DNA of 64,000 nt from JBAYST01 sp034932745 (GCA_034932745.1 JAYFOJ010000001.1:317120-381119), one strand, 5' to 3'; shown: positions 7,750 through 16,326, numbered from the stretch's first letter. Notes: generated by a model from the sequence alone, not told the origin. Made by a program: numbers and translations.

Positions 7750-9699
7750 ATGTGGTGGATTATTCTTGTTATATTTGTTGCTATTACTGTAGTTATTGTT
7801 GTTTGCGTTTTATATAAAAGGCATACCAAAAAACTTTTAAATGATGCAATCAATAAAAGCCCAAGATTAGCAATTATAAAAGGAATTAATCAAAGATATT
7901 TCTTCAAAACATTTAAAGACAAATTTGAATATGTGGTTCATTTCACAGATTTAGATGAATTTAAAACTAGCGATATCAAACTAATCAAATATAGTTTTTT
8001 AGTGAAAAATAGAAGCAAAATTAGAGAAAGTCTTCTTGCTCTTAATAACAACATTGAATTGTTTAAAAAATATACTGCTGAAATTAACAATGCAAAATTA
8101 CTGGATGACAGTTCATTTCTTACTAATGCTAAAGTAAATCAAGACACATACCATGAAATGGAGGCGAATCATATATCATCTTTGGTTTTAAAGCCGATGC
8201 TTAAGTGCTCCTTTTTGATTTACTATGATTATTCTAGCCCAACTGGTAGATCGACAAGGGAATCAGAGCATTTTGAATTGCGTGTCAGCGAAATCGTAGA
8301 TATTGATTCGTTTTTGATAAATACTTTCCCAGAAGTTAATATTATTGATTATCATTTCAAACCACATTATTTAAATCCTCATCTTTATGTACACAACAAT
8401 CTTTTGGTGACAGAAGAAGCTGAAAATTATTTAAAAGAAGTAGATAAAAAAGAAAGCGAAACCAAACAAGAGTGTTTAGATTTTTATTCAGGGAAAGATG
8501 TTTATTACAATTGGGTGTTGCCTAGTGCTGTAGAAAAGTATAAAAAAACAAAGCCTGAATTACTTCATTATTTAGATAATTTAGGGTTACATTATCGATT
8601 AGTAGAATCCAACAAATATGAATTCTTTATCGTAATTGAAAACTCTGTATATCTTTATGTTGGGCACTTATCTAACAATGTCCCTATATCTATAGCAAAA
8701 AGTCAAATAACAGATGCTTATACGGTCGTGATTGAACTTAATTATAATCCTTTTTTTGACTACAAAACTTCTACTACAAATGAAGCGAACTTTATTTATT
8801 ATAAATATCTGACATTTTCCGAGTATTCACCTCTTGAAACAGGACTCAAAAGATTTGAAGCGTTATTACCAGATATTAATATAAGAAAAATAAATGATGA
8901 TTGGGAAGGCCTTCCTTGTGTTTGCATAGTCTATGAAATTGGTTTGCTTGATAAATATGCATATTCTTTAATGATTGTCGAAAATGTTGATAATTGTGTT
9001 AGCGTTGGGAATAGGGGTTATTCTTCACTGCTTGAGTACGAGATCAATAAGAAGATAAAAGACAAAAATAATTCAATTTATGGTGGCGGTTACGAAGACT
9101 TAATGACATATGGTTTGAGTTGTGACGACAATTTCGTTCCAATTCTTAATCAAGTCAAAAAACTAGTTAGAGGCAAAATAAAAAAAGAAGATATTTTTGA
9201 GGATAAAGTATTTGAATACATTACATATTATGTTTTGCCAATTAACATCAAAAACAAAGAACGATCAAATATTAAAAAACTCAAATTAGACTTATTTGAA
9301 AAGATTACGCATGATTACCTTTCCTCTTTTGATTCTTATAAACACGTAAATGGCCATCAAAAATGGAAAAATGAATTTCTTTTATACCAATTGTGCAAAA
9401 AAATATATGGTGCTCAAGTTATCTATCAATATAGACCCTCTTTTTTGAGAACTGAAAAAGGGCAGTTGTCTTATGATATTTATCTCTCCAAACTTCATAT
9501 AGCAATTGAATACCAAGGTAAACAACATTTTGAACCAGTTGATTTTTTTGGTGGAAAAGAAGCGTTTGATGATTTAAGAAGAAGAGATTTGATGAAAAAG
9601 ACACTGAGCAAAGAAAATGGTGTAAAACTTGTCGAAATAACATATAAAGAAACAATAACTTCTGGTCTTGTTAAGAAAAAAGTTGAAGAACTTTGCTGA
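7750..9699 (+). CDS. Membrane-anchored protein with C-terminal PD-(D/E)XK-like nuclease domain
   Basis: 649 residues. The N-terminus is a single membrane helix (residues 2-22, WWIILVIFVAITVVIVVCVLY) followed by a basic stretch. About 500 residues of unrecognised sequence follow. The last 110 residues form a restriction-endonuclease-like domain: LSYDIYLSKLHIAIEYQGKQHFEP, then DDLRRRDLMKKTLSKENGVKLVEI. The Asp, the ExQGKQHF core and the following RRRD...K helix match nucleases of the Vsr/DUF2726-like group, with Gln in the usual Lys position. TAAAAT lies 6 nt before the ATG and there is no Shine-Dalgarno. Location inside a restriction island suggests a defence role (inference). I do not recognise the whole architecture. 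Confidence 0.75.
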   Translation: MWWIILVIFVAITVVIVVCVLYKRHTKKLLNDAINKSPRLAIIKGINQRYFFKTFKDKFEYVVHFTDLDEFKTSDIKLIKYSFLVKNRSKIRESLLALNNNIELFKKYTAEINNAKLLDDSSFLTNAKVNQDTYHEMEANHISSLVLKPMLKCSFLIYYDYSSPTGRSTRESEHFELRVSEIVDIDSFLINTFPEVNIIDYHFKPHYLNPHLYVHNNLLVTEEAENYLKEVDKKESETKQECLDFYSGKDVYYNWVLPSAVEKYKKTKPELLHYLDNLGLHYRLVESNKYEFFIVIENSVYLYVGHLSNNVPISIAKSQITDAYTVVIELNYNPFFDYKTSTTNEANFIYYKYLTFSEYSPLETGLKRFEALLPDINIRKINDDWEGLPCVCIVYEIGLLDKYAYSLMIVENVDNCVSVGNRGYSSLLEYEINKKIKDKNNSIYGGGYEDLMTYGLSCDDNFVPILNQVKKLVRGKIKKEDIFEDKVFEYITYYVLPINIKNKERSNIKKLKLDLFEKITHDYLSSFDSYKHVNGHQKWKNEFLLYQLCKKIYGAQVIYQYRPSFLRTEKGQLSYDIYLSKLHIAIEYQGKQHFEPVDFFGGKEAFDDLRRRDLMKKTLSKENGVKLVEITYKETITSGLVKKKVEELC

Positions 9700-9757
9700 C
9701 AACATCTTCAAAGCGCGGCAGTCTTTAAGTATAAATTCTTTACAGAAAGAGGCACTT

Positions 9758-9928
9758 ATGACAAATGAAATGCAATTACGGTGCCAATTCACATTGGCTA
9801 TAGTAGACTCTATCTGGCTAAAGGGTAAAATAACTGACGAAGAAAGGCTTAAAGCAAGGTTAATAGTGGTAGAAAAGTTCGCACGTTTAGAAGAGAAGAA
9901 AAATTTGTTAGAAAAGTACAAAAAATAG
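9758..9928 (+). CDS. SHOCT-like small protein
   Basis: 56 residues from the ATG at 9758, preceded by AGAGG. A longer in-frame start at 9668 would overlap the nuclease gene and lacks a ribosome site. The sequence has the short amphipathic pattern FTLAIVDSIWLKGKITDEERLKARLIVVEKFARL, like SHOCT-type small proteins found beside site-specific recombinases in Clostridia and Bacilli. No recombinase is present, so this may be cargo left from a mobile element. The right att-like repeat begins 2 nt after its stop. Confidence 0.6.
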   Translation: MTNEMQLRCQFTLAIVDSIWLKGKITDEERLKARLIVVEKFARLEEKKNLLEKYKK

Positions 9929-9929
9929 G

Positions 9930-9945
9930 TTCAAGTCCTGTCACC
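9930..9945 (+). repeat. Right att-like direct repeat
   Basis: TTCAAGTCCTGTCACC, 16/16 identical to 5533-5548. In context GGTTCAAGTCCTGTCACCTC looks like a tRNA T-arm plus acceptor 3' strand without the rest of a tRNA. Confidence 0.6.
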
Positions 9946-10076
9946 TCAGCGATTTTTATCCACTTTGTATCAAAGAGCTTCTCACACCTACCGAAAAAAG
10001 CTTATTTTGTATCAGCAATATTCCCTTAGCCCAATCAAGCAATTACTCTTGATATAAACTGTATCAGGAGTTTTTT
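9946..10076 (+). terminator. Non-coding right flank of the island, ending in a terminator
   Basis: TTTGTATCAA at 9964-9973 and TTTGTATCA at 10006-10014 repeat a word also found in the left flank. A Rho-independent terminator follows at 10045-10076: stem ACTCTTGATA / TATCAGGAGT, then TTTTTT. No gene is visible between 9929 and 10198. Confidence 0.6.
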
Positions 10077-10198
10077 AATAGAAAATAATCATTAGGAAAC
10101 TGCATTGTACTAAGTGACACAATTAAAATATTGTTATAGAGTGAAGCGAACATTAGAAATAGAATTATAATTTTAAATAATAATTTGGGTAAATCGAT

Positions 10199-10924
10199 TT
10201 ATGAATTAACCGGAGATATTGCGTACACTGTTACAAACCAGTGAAGTAGTGAATCTGTTAGTGATGTCGCGGTGTAGTATCTGTTTTTGCCTTTTAACAC
10301 CCCGTTACTATAAGTAACTCCTACACTCCAAGGATCATAAACTTCAAAATATGTTCGATTATTGTCGACGGTGATATACCCTTTGACGATAATGTAATGA
10401 CCAGTTACGCCTTGATAGTATCTGCCGGCATGAGAGGCATCGCTTTTTTGATATGTGATTTTGGACATATCTGGATTAACAAGAAGGATGTTTCCATTAT
10501 CTAATAGAGAAATTAAGTCATCAGACGAGGTAATGGTAGAAGAAGTGTTAGGTATTTCGAATTGGTTTAACGCTCCTTGAATATCTGCGTCGTACCACCA
10601 ACCACCGGTCGGGCGATAACTAGCTCTAGCGTCTTCGGCGGTATAGGCAAAGTTTGGATTCGACCAACGACCGGCCATTTCTACCGATGTTGGACCGCAG
10701 TTTACTTCCCAATAAGTCCCAGTTGTATATTGATCGACATACCACTCATAGTCTTGGTCGTTACTAACATACTTGTTAACTACACTTCCAAGTCCCCAAG
10801 TGGATACATTAGTTCTTAACTCCTCTTCATAGGTTAAATGTTGACTAGAAGAGGTGTTATTAGAAGACTGACAAGATATCAATAAAAGACTAAATAATGG
10901 CCAAAATAATATATTTTTTTTCAT
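10199..10924 (-). CDS. Lipoprotein with C39-like cysteine peptidase domain
   Basis: About 241 residues from the ATG at 10924. Signal peptide MKKNILFWPLFSLLLISC with lipobox LISC, then a Ser-rich linker. The body is a papain-like C39-family domain (Peptidase_C39_2): WEVNCGPTSVEMAGRW contains the nucleophilic Cys, TGHYIIVKGY the His, and YDPWS the third catalytic region. It would act outside the membrane, perhaps on peptides; substrate unknown. TATAAT (10932-10937), within an extended TGA-TATAAT element, sits 7 nt before this ATG, so a leaderless message is likely and the Met three codons upstream is not the start. Confidence 0.8.
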   Translation of the reverse strand: MKKNILFWPLFSLLLISCQSSNNTSSSQHLTYEEELRTNVSTWGLGSVVNKYVSNDQDYEWYVDQYTTGTYWEVNCGPTSVEMAGRWSNPNFAYTAEDARASYRPTGGWWYDADIQGALNQFEIPNTSSTITSSDDLISLLDNGNILLVNPDMSKITYQKSDASHAGRYYQGVTGHYIIVKGYITVDNNRTYFEVYDPWSVGVTYSNGVLKGKNRYYTATSLTDSLLHWFVTVYAISPVNS

Positions 10925-11090
10925 AAAAAACATTATATCACACGTTTTATTATTTGAACCTCAAGTTATAAAAGTTAGATATAATCTACCTAAATAGATA
11001 TTTTAACCGCATAAAAAGTAAAATAGTTAAGTTATTTTGTATGTGATAAAATAAAAAGATAAATTAGATTTATATTAGCGAGGTACCACT

Positions 11091-12920
11091 ATGGATGATT
11101 CGAGTAACTTCAGCGGTTTTGATGGCGATAACATTTTTGAGCCTTTGATGGCTTTTAAAAATGTCTACAAAGACTCATTTGAAAAAAACGCTACCGAATA
11201 CTTCAATCAATTGGTCGAAAAATCTCAAATCGATATCGACGCAAATAGAGCGACGAGCAAGAAGATAAAAGACGCCGATGCTGGCCGTAATGATGTAATC
11301 AAAAAACTAAAGAACAAGGTTGGACTAAATGGCTTTTTGATTTTTCTTATTGTTTTAGGATTTTTATCTGCTGGCGCTGGTGTATTCTTTATTATTGATG
11401 GAACGATTGTACAACCATTAGTATCGATATTAATGATTGTTATTGGTTTAGTGGTGGCAATTCTACTTATCGTGCTTTCCCAAGTTAAACTTAAACCAAT
11501 AATTAAAGAACTAAGAGGCTCAAAGGAAAAATTCGATAAACAAATCGAAGAACTTAAAAAAGAAGCCTGGACTCAAATGGCTCCTCTTAATGCTTTGTTT
11601 ACTAGAGGAATTGGCATTGAACTATTTAAAAAAACAATACCGATAATCAATATCGATAAAATGTTTGATAGCAAAAGATTAGATTATTTAGTAAATCGGT
11701 TTGGCTTATCGGAAGTCCACGACTTAAACCGTTCGTGTCTTTATGTTCAATCAGGAGATATCGTTGGTAATCCGTTTTTTATCGCCAACGATCTTACCCA
11801 TAATCTCGGTACTAAGACTTATATCGGCGAACTAGTTATTCACTGGACGACCACTTCGTATGTCAATGGTCGAACCGTTACCAACTATCACACTCAAACC
11901 TTGCAAGCTAGTGTCACTAAACCATGTCCTTATTATGGCGAAATAAGATATCTTGTTTATGGTAACGAGGCAGCCCCAGACCTCATTTTCTCTCGTCAAG
12001 ATTCTGATGCTGAAAAAATGAACGAGAAACAAATCGACAAGATGGTCGATAAAGAAACTAAAAAACTTGAAAAAATGTCAGAAGAAAGCGTCAAAAAAGG
12101 TGGTAATTACACCGTTATGGGCAATTCGGAATTCGAAGTTATCTTCGGCGCTAAAAATCGAAACAACGAAGTGCAATTTAGATTACTTTTTACTCCGTTA
12201 GCGCAGAAGCAATTGCTCCAAATCATGAAAGATAAAGAAATCGGATATGGCGATGATTTTGATTTTGTTAAAAACAAAATGATTAACATCATCTATCCAG
12301 AACATTTAGCAACGATGGATTTAGATGTCCCGCCTGTTTATTTCATGGGCTATGACTACGAAGTTGTAAAACATAATTTTATCGTAAATAACAACATGTA
12401 TTTTAAAGGGATGTTCTTTACGTTCGCACCGATATTAGCGATACCTTTATATCAACAACAAAAGCCACACGAATTTATCTATAAGGATTTATACGATAGT
12501 TACGTGAGCTTTTATGAACACGAGCACGTGGTAAACGCCATGAATGAAACCGAATTTAAACATCCGTTATCTAAGACTCGTAATATCCTTAAGACATCGG
12601 TTGTAAAAAGTGGAGATTTCTGTGACACAGTCAAAGTCACAGCTTATGGATACGACATGATTAATCGAACCGATTATGTATCGGTGATGGGAGGAGATGG
12701 AAGAAGCCACACGATTGCAGTTAACTGGGTAGAGTATATACCAGTATCTCAAGATACAGAAGTTAACGTAAATGTCGTCGGTGAAGAAAAAGAAGAAACC
12801 TATGCAGATAAGTTTAAAAAGGCGATAGAAAATCTTCATAAAGGCCAATTGGCAGACGAAAAAGATATATATCGCATCGGACTTTTCTTAGCGTACGTTA
12901 TTAAAAATAAGCAAGCATGA
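11091..12920 (+). CDS. DUF3137 membrane protein
   Basis: 609 residues. After a charged N-terminal region of about 75 residues come two close membrane helices (about 80-101 and 108-128). A large soluble domain follows, with the DUF3137-type core VIHWTTTSYVNGRT, a conserved EVIFGAKNRNNEVQFRLLFTPLAQ block and a C-terminal helical region. DUF3137 genes are habitually found beside lemA, as here (42 nt upstream of a LemA gene), so the two products probably form one membrane system of unknown function. GAGGT precedes the ATG. Confidence 0.75.
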   Translation: MDDSSNFSGFDGDNIFEPLMAFKNVYKDSFEKNATEYFNQLVEKSQIDIDANRATSKKIKDADAGRNDVIKKLKNKVGLNGFLIFLIVLGFLSAGAGVFFIIDGTIVQPLVSILMIVIGLVVAILLIVLSQVKLKPIIKELRGSKEKFDKQIEELKKEAWTQMAPLNALFTRGIGIELFKKTIPIINIDKMFDSKRLDYLVNRFGLSEVHDLNRSCLYVQSGDIVGNPFFIANDLTHNLGTKTYIGELVIHWTTTSYVNGRTVTNYHTQTLQASVTKPCPYYGEIRYLVYGNEAAPDLIFSRQDSDAEKMNEKQIDKMVDKETKKLEKMSEESVKKGGNYTVMGNSEFEVIFGAKNRNNEVQFRLLFTPLAQKQLLQIMKDKEIGYGDDFDFVKNKMINIIYPEHLATMDLDVPPVYFMGYDYEVVKHNFIVNNNMYFKGMFFTFAPILAIPLYQQQKPHEFIYKDLYDSYVSFYEHEHVVNAMNETEFKHPLSKTRNILKTSVVKSGDFCDTVKVTAYGYDMINRTDYVSVMGGDGRSHTIAVNWVEYIPVSQDTEVNVNVVGEEKEETYADKFKKAIENLHKGQLADEKDIYRIGLFLAYVIKNKQA

Positions 12921-12962
12921 ATTCGTTAAGTTATATAATAATAAACATATGGAGGTATTAAA

Positions 12963-13628
12963 ATGGCAAACGAATTAGACGAAATGACTGGACCAGTTAA
13001 TCAACAAGGACGCGATATTAACGTCATTGAAAAACAAATTCCAGTAAAGGTGGGAACGGGTTCTCTCATATTTGAAATTATTCTTTGGATACTCGGAATA
13101 ATTCCAGGCGTGATTTTCTTATTCATGAAAATTAACGCCAAGAACTACTTAAAGCAACTCGAACAAAAGATTCAACACAACGCTTCGCAAATCGATAACT
13201 ATCTCGAACAAAGAGTGCAGATTCTTCAAAACGTTGTTGGAATCGTCGAGAAATCTATTGAGTTAGACAAAGACGTTATGAAGTCTGTCGCGCAATTCCG
13301 CGGTGGAGTTAATCCTAACGACGCAAACCGTAATGAAGTTTCGAACAAGTTGGATACCGCGATGAGCAATATCCGCGTAGCCTTCGAAGCGTATCCTGAT
13401 TTGAAGTCACAACGCTCACTTGCAGATGCTATGCAACAAAATAGTTATCTACAAAGAGAAATTACCGCTGCTCGTGAAGTTTATAACGATACAGTCTTAA
13501 AATGGAACCAAGACATTTTTGCTTGGCCAACCAAGATGATCGTTGCTGCTAAAGCTGGCTACTCTACTAGAATTCCATTTACCGCTAGTAAAGAAGTTAA
13601 AGATCAAGCAAGAGCTAAATTCTTCTAG
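12963..13628 (+). CDS. lemA: LemA family protein
   Basis: 221 residues. One membrane helix near residues 35-55 (LIFEIILWILGIIPGVIFLF), then a long helical bundle: NYLEQRVQILQNVVGIVEKS, AYPDLKSQRSLADAMQQNSYLQREI and ITAAREVYNDTVLKWNQDIFAWP. The last is the typical LemA signature. It follows the DUF3137 gene in the same orientation with its own TGGAGG site. LemA proteins are often linked to membrane proteases or envelope maintenance, but no activity is firmly assigned. Confidence 0.92.
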   Translation: MANELDEMTGPVNQQGRDINVIEKQIPVKVGTGSLIFEIILWILGIIPGVIFLFMKINAKNYLKQLEQKIQHNASQIDNYLEQRVQILQNVVGIVEKSIELDKDVMKSVAQFRGGVNPNDANRNEVSNKLDTAMSNIRVAFEAYPDLKSQRSLADAMQQNSYLQREITAAREVYNDTVLKWNQDIFAWPTKMIVAAKAGYSTRIPFTASKEVKDQARAKFF

Positions 13629-13649
13629 TCATTAGTTTTATCAAATATT

Positions 13650-13686
13650 AAAGAGTAGTTTTCAATTTGAGGACTATTCTTTTTTG
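13650..13686 (+). terminator. Terminator after lemA
   Basis: Stem AGAGTAGT / ACTATTCT (one G-U pair) followed by TTTTTT. Confidence 0.7.
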
Positions 13687-13715
13687 TTGCGTTAAATTAC
13701 TGATTATGAGATATT

Positions 13716-13730
13716 GTTTGAAGTTCAAAC
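13716..13730. promoter_or_regulatory. Perfect palindrome resembling a FabT box
   Basis: GTTTGAAGTTCAAAC, two 7-bp arms around one G, located 15 nt before the MarR gene. The core TTTGA-N3-TCAAA is the same as in the FabT operators of streptococci (from memory of that consensus). Autoregulation by the adjacent MarR is the likely reading. Confidence 0.6.
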
Positions 13731-13745
13731 TTTTTAGGAGAACTT

Positions 13746-14222
13746 ATGACAACGGATAAAGAGCAATTAAACCATTTCCTGGTCGTGACATTTAATGACA
13801 TTTTGCGTCTTGAAGAAAGAACGCTAGAAAAACTAACTAATAATCGATTATCGATAAGCGAAGTACATCTAATCGAGGCTGTATTTGAAACAATGAAGCG
13901 CAAGGAAAACACCTCGACCAATATCGCTAAAGACATTGGCATTACACTTGGTTCATTAACGACAGCGGTGAAGACGTTAGAAAAGAAAGGTTATCTAGTT
14001 AGAGAGCGCGATTTGATCGATAAGCGTGTCTTTTATATCATACCGACGCCAATTGCTAAATTCGTTAATGAGCAGCACGCAAAATTTCACGAAAGAATGA
14101 TCGACGATATCGTCAAACATCTAACCATTGAAGAAGAAAAAATTCTCGCAAGTTCGTTAGGCAAGGTTCAAATATACTTCAAAGAGCAGGCTAATAAAAG
14201 CGAGACAAAAGAAGGAGAATAA
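13746..14222 (+). CDS. MarR family regulator, FabT-like
   Basis: 158-residue MarR-type regulator. Winged helix at about 50-105 (NTSTNIAKDIGITLGSLTTAVKTLEKKGYLVRERDLIDKRVFYII), with helical dimerisation arms. TTTAGGAG precedes the ATG. The FabT-box-like palindrome upstream and the DegV/FakB gene only 2 nt downstream suggest a FabT-type repressor sensing acyl-ACP or exogenous fatty acid (inference; the FabT family is defined in streptococci as the regulator of fatty acid synthesis). Confidence 0.8.
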   Translation: MTTDKEQLNHFLVVTFNDILRLEERTLEKLTNNRLSISEVHLIEAVFETMKRKENTSTNIAKDIGITLGSLTTAVKTLEKKGYLVRERDLIDKRVFYIIPTPIAKFVNEQHAKFHERMIDDIVKHLTIEEEKILASSLGKVQIYFKEQANKSETKEGE

Positions 14223-14224
14223 TT

Positions 14225-15067
14225 ATGGCAATTCGTATTTTTACAGATTCGACATCAGAAATATCACAAGCACAAGCAAAGAAGTTTAAAATAAACGTCA
14301 TCCCAATGACCGTTAATTTTGGAGATGAATCGTTTTTAGATGGAATCAATCTTTTTAACGAAGATTTTTACAAGAAATTGAGATTGTCAAATGTTCTTCC
14401 TAAAACGAGTCTTATAAATAGTGAAACATTTATTAAACATTTTTCAGAGATTTCAGACGAAGACGAAATCATTGGAATATTTATTTCTAGCGAATTAAGT
14501 GGATCTTTACAATCGGCCTTTGTCGCTAAAGAAAGTCTTCCAAACAAGAAAATACACTTAATCGACTCTAAACAAGTCACATTTGGTCTTGCAGCATTAG
14601 TTTTATACGCTATTCGTTTAAGAGATGAAGGCAAAACCGCAAAAGAAATCATCGACTTAGTCGAAGATGCGAAAAAGCGTTTAGTTGTCGTAGCAGTAAT
14701 CGATGATTTAAAATACTTAAAATTAGGGGGACGTCTTTCCAGTGCTTCAGCCGTTCTTGGAACAATTATGGGCGTTAAGCCACTGATTAGAATCGAAGAT
14801 GGAAAAGTCTTAGCGGTTCATAAAGCCTTCGGGCTTATACGTGCATATGTTTGGCTCGTCGACCAATATTTGTCCGTTGAAGTAGATAAAACAATGCCGA
14901 GATTATTCGGACATTCTGACGCAATCGAAACACTAAAAGATTTTCAAAAATTTGTCAGTAAGAAGACGGATTTCCCACTCGATACAGTTTACCCAATCGG
15001 CGTTACTGTTGGCGTTCACGCTGGCCCTGGAGCGGTCGGATTCTGTTACTTTAAGAAAGCCCATTAG
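14225..15067 (+). CDS. DegV family fatty-acid-binding protein (FakB-like)
   Basis: 280 residues, full-length DegV fold. Hallmarks: FTDSTSEIS at the N-terminus, PMTVNFGDESFLDG, KTSLINSETF (the TSqPs-equivalent loop with the ligand-contacting Thr-Ser), SSELSGSLQSA, IDSKQVTFGLAALV, and HAGPGAVGFCYF at the C-terminus. FakB proteins hold a fatty acid in the pocket and present it to FakA kinase for phosphorylation and entry into phospholipid synthesis. The gene is co-transcribed with the upstream MarR, separated by 2 nt. Confidence 0.92.
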   Translation: MAIRIFTDSTSEISQAQAKKFKINVIPMTVNFGDESFLDGINLFNEDFYKKLRLSNVLPKTSLINSETFIKHFSEISDEDEIIGIFISSELSGSLQSAFVAKESLPNKKIHLIDSKQVTFGLAALVLYAIRLRDEGKTAKEIIDLVEDAKKRLVVVAVIDDLKYLKLGGRLSSASAVLGTIMGVKPLIRIEDGKVLAVHKAFGLIRAYVWLVDQYLSVEVDKTMPRLFGHSDAIETLKDFQKFVSKKTDFPLDTVYPIGVTVGVHAGPGAVGFCYFKKAH

Positions 15068-15076
15068 GGCTTTTTT
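15057..15076 (+). terminator. Terminator overlapping the degV stop codon
   Basis: Stem AAGCCC / GGGCTT with an ATTA loop, then TTTT. The degV TAG lies inside the hairpin. Confidence 0.85.
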
Positions 15077-15112
15077 ATTTTAATAACGCAAACAATCAAT
15101 TATAATTTCGAT

Positions 15113-15724
15113 ATGGATAATAAAAAGAAACAAGAAGTATTAAAGGCCGCGGAAGAGTTGATAAAAACACAGCAAAAAGATGAATATTCTGGGCATGATT
15201 ATCAACATATAAAAAGAGTGTTTAAAATGGCTCTAAACATCGCTAGTAAAACCGATGAAAAAGTCGACTTGTTTATTTTAGAGTTGGTGTGCTTGCTTCA
15301 CGATGTCGATGACCACAAAATCTTTTATAGCGGAAAACATATTACTGTCAAATCATTTTTAGAATCGCAAGAAATAGATGAAGCTATATCTTCGTCTATA
15401 ATAGACATTATTTCTAAACTATCTTTTACATCCACGAAATCTGGCCTATATGAAACCACTATCGAAGGTAAAATCGCTCAAGATGCCGATCGGCTAGACG
15501 CAATTGGAGCAATTGGTATTGCTAGAGCCTTTGCCTATGGCGGGGCAAACAAAAGACTAATCGTGGATGGTAACTTAGACAGTGCGACTAGACACCATTT
15601 TGACGACAAACTATTCAAGTTAGAAGAATTGATGAATACGAAAGAAGGCAGAAAAATTGCCCAAACAAGAATGGTGTTCATGAAACAATTCATTAAAATC
15701 TTTGATGAAGAAACGAAGATATAA
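15113..15724 (+). CDS. HD-domain phosphohydrolase (predicted)
   Basis: 203 residues with the HD metal-binding pattern: GHDYQHIKRV (first His), LVCLLHDVDDHKI (His-Asp), and QDADRLDAIGAIGIARAFAYGG (distal Asp), as in the YedJ-like group of small HD hydrolases. Likely acts on a nucleotide or phosphate ester in the cytoplasm; substrate unknown. TATAAT at 15101-15106 is 6 nt before the ATG and no Shine-Dalgarno is present, so the gene is probably leaderless. Confidence 0.88.
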   Translation: MDNKKKQEVLKAAEELIKTQQKDEYSGHDYQHIKRVFKMALNIASKTDEKVDLFILELVCLLHDVDDHKIFYSGKHITVKSFLESQEIDEAISSSIIDIISKLSFTSTKSGLYETTIEGKIAQDADRLDAIGAIGIARAFAYGGANKRLIVDGNLDSATRHHFDDKLFKLEELMNTKEGRKIAQTRMVFMKQFIKIFDEETKI

Positions 15725-15726
15725 AA

Positions 15727-15754
15727 AAACACTATCCGTATTGGGTAGTGTTTA
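15727..15754. terminator. Bidirectional terminator
   Basis: Stem AACACTATCC / GGGTAGTGTT with A- and T-runs on both sides, between convergent genes. Confidence 0.8.
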
Positions 15755-15759
15755 AAGTA

Positions 15760-16326
15760 TTACTTAAGTAATCCGCCAACTTTTGGCATGTGTCCGCCAG
15801 TCATACTAGATATATCGTTTCTAACGATGACAGCGGTTGAATCAATGGCTTGAATGTCTTCGATTACCTTGTTGCTGCCGCGACGATTTGTATATATCAT
15901 TAAAACCTTCTTTTGATCTGTTATACCTTCGGCTTTCATCGTCGTAACGCCAAGACCCTTTTCTCTTAAAGTGGTGCAAAGAAGAATACCTTTTTCTTCA
16001 CTTGTGATAACTTGAATCAGAATTTTGCCAAACGCTAACTTCTCTTCGAGAATCGAACCGCAATATATACCAGCAGCAAATCCCAAAGCATAAGCGACAC
16101 CTTTATATGGTGATTCGGTTAATCCAGTAATGACTCTAGATGCAACAAATACCCAAATCGTAATTTCTACTAAAGCGAGTAATACCGCTATTTTTCGATA
16201 ACCTTTAACGATTAAAATACTTCTTAAAGTACCGATTGATACTTCGATTATTTTCGCTAAGAAAATTCCACAGAAATCCAAGACAATCATTAACGTGTTC
16301 ATGTTCCAAAATGCATTCCAGTCCAT
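15760..16326 (-). CDS. UPF0316 / DUF2179 membrane protein
   Basis: 188 residues. Three membrane helices in the first 100 residues (FCGIFLAKIIEVSIGTLRSILIVKG is the family motif) are followed by a soluble DUF2179 domain with LREKGLGVTTMKAEGITDQKKVLMIYTNRRGSNKVIEDIQAIDSTAVI. Function of the family is not established. AAGGTG precedes the ATG. Single gene between a terminator and UvdE. Confidence 0.85.
   Translation of the reverse strand: MDWNAFWNMNTLMIVLDFCGIFLAKIIEVSIGTLRSILIVKGYRKIAVLLALVEITIWVFVASRVITGLTESPYKGVAYALGFAAGIYCGSILEEKLAFGKILIQVITSEEKGILLCTTLREKGLGVTTMKAEGITDQKKVLMIYTNRRGSNKVIEDIQAIDSTAVIVRNDISSMTGGHMPKVGGLLK

Noticed and set aside
10978..10990. Third copy of the TACCT-type palindrome upstream of the DUF3137 gene
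   Set aside because: TATAATCTACC matches the -10 and left arm only. The right AGGTA arm is missing.
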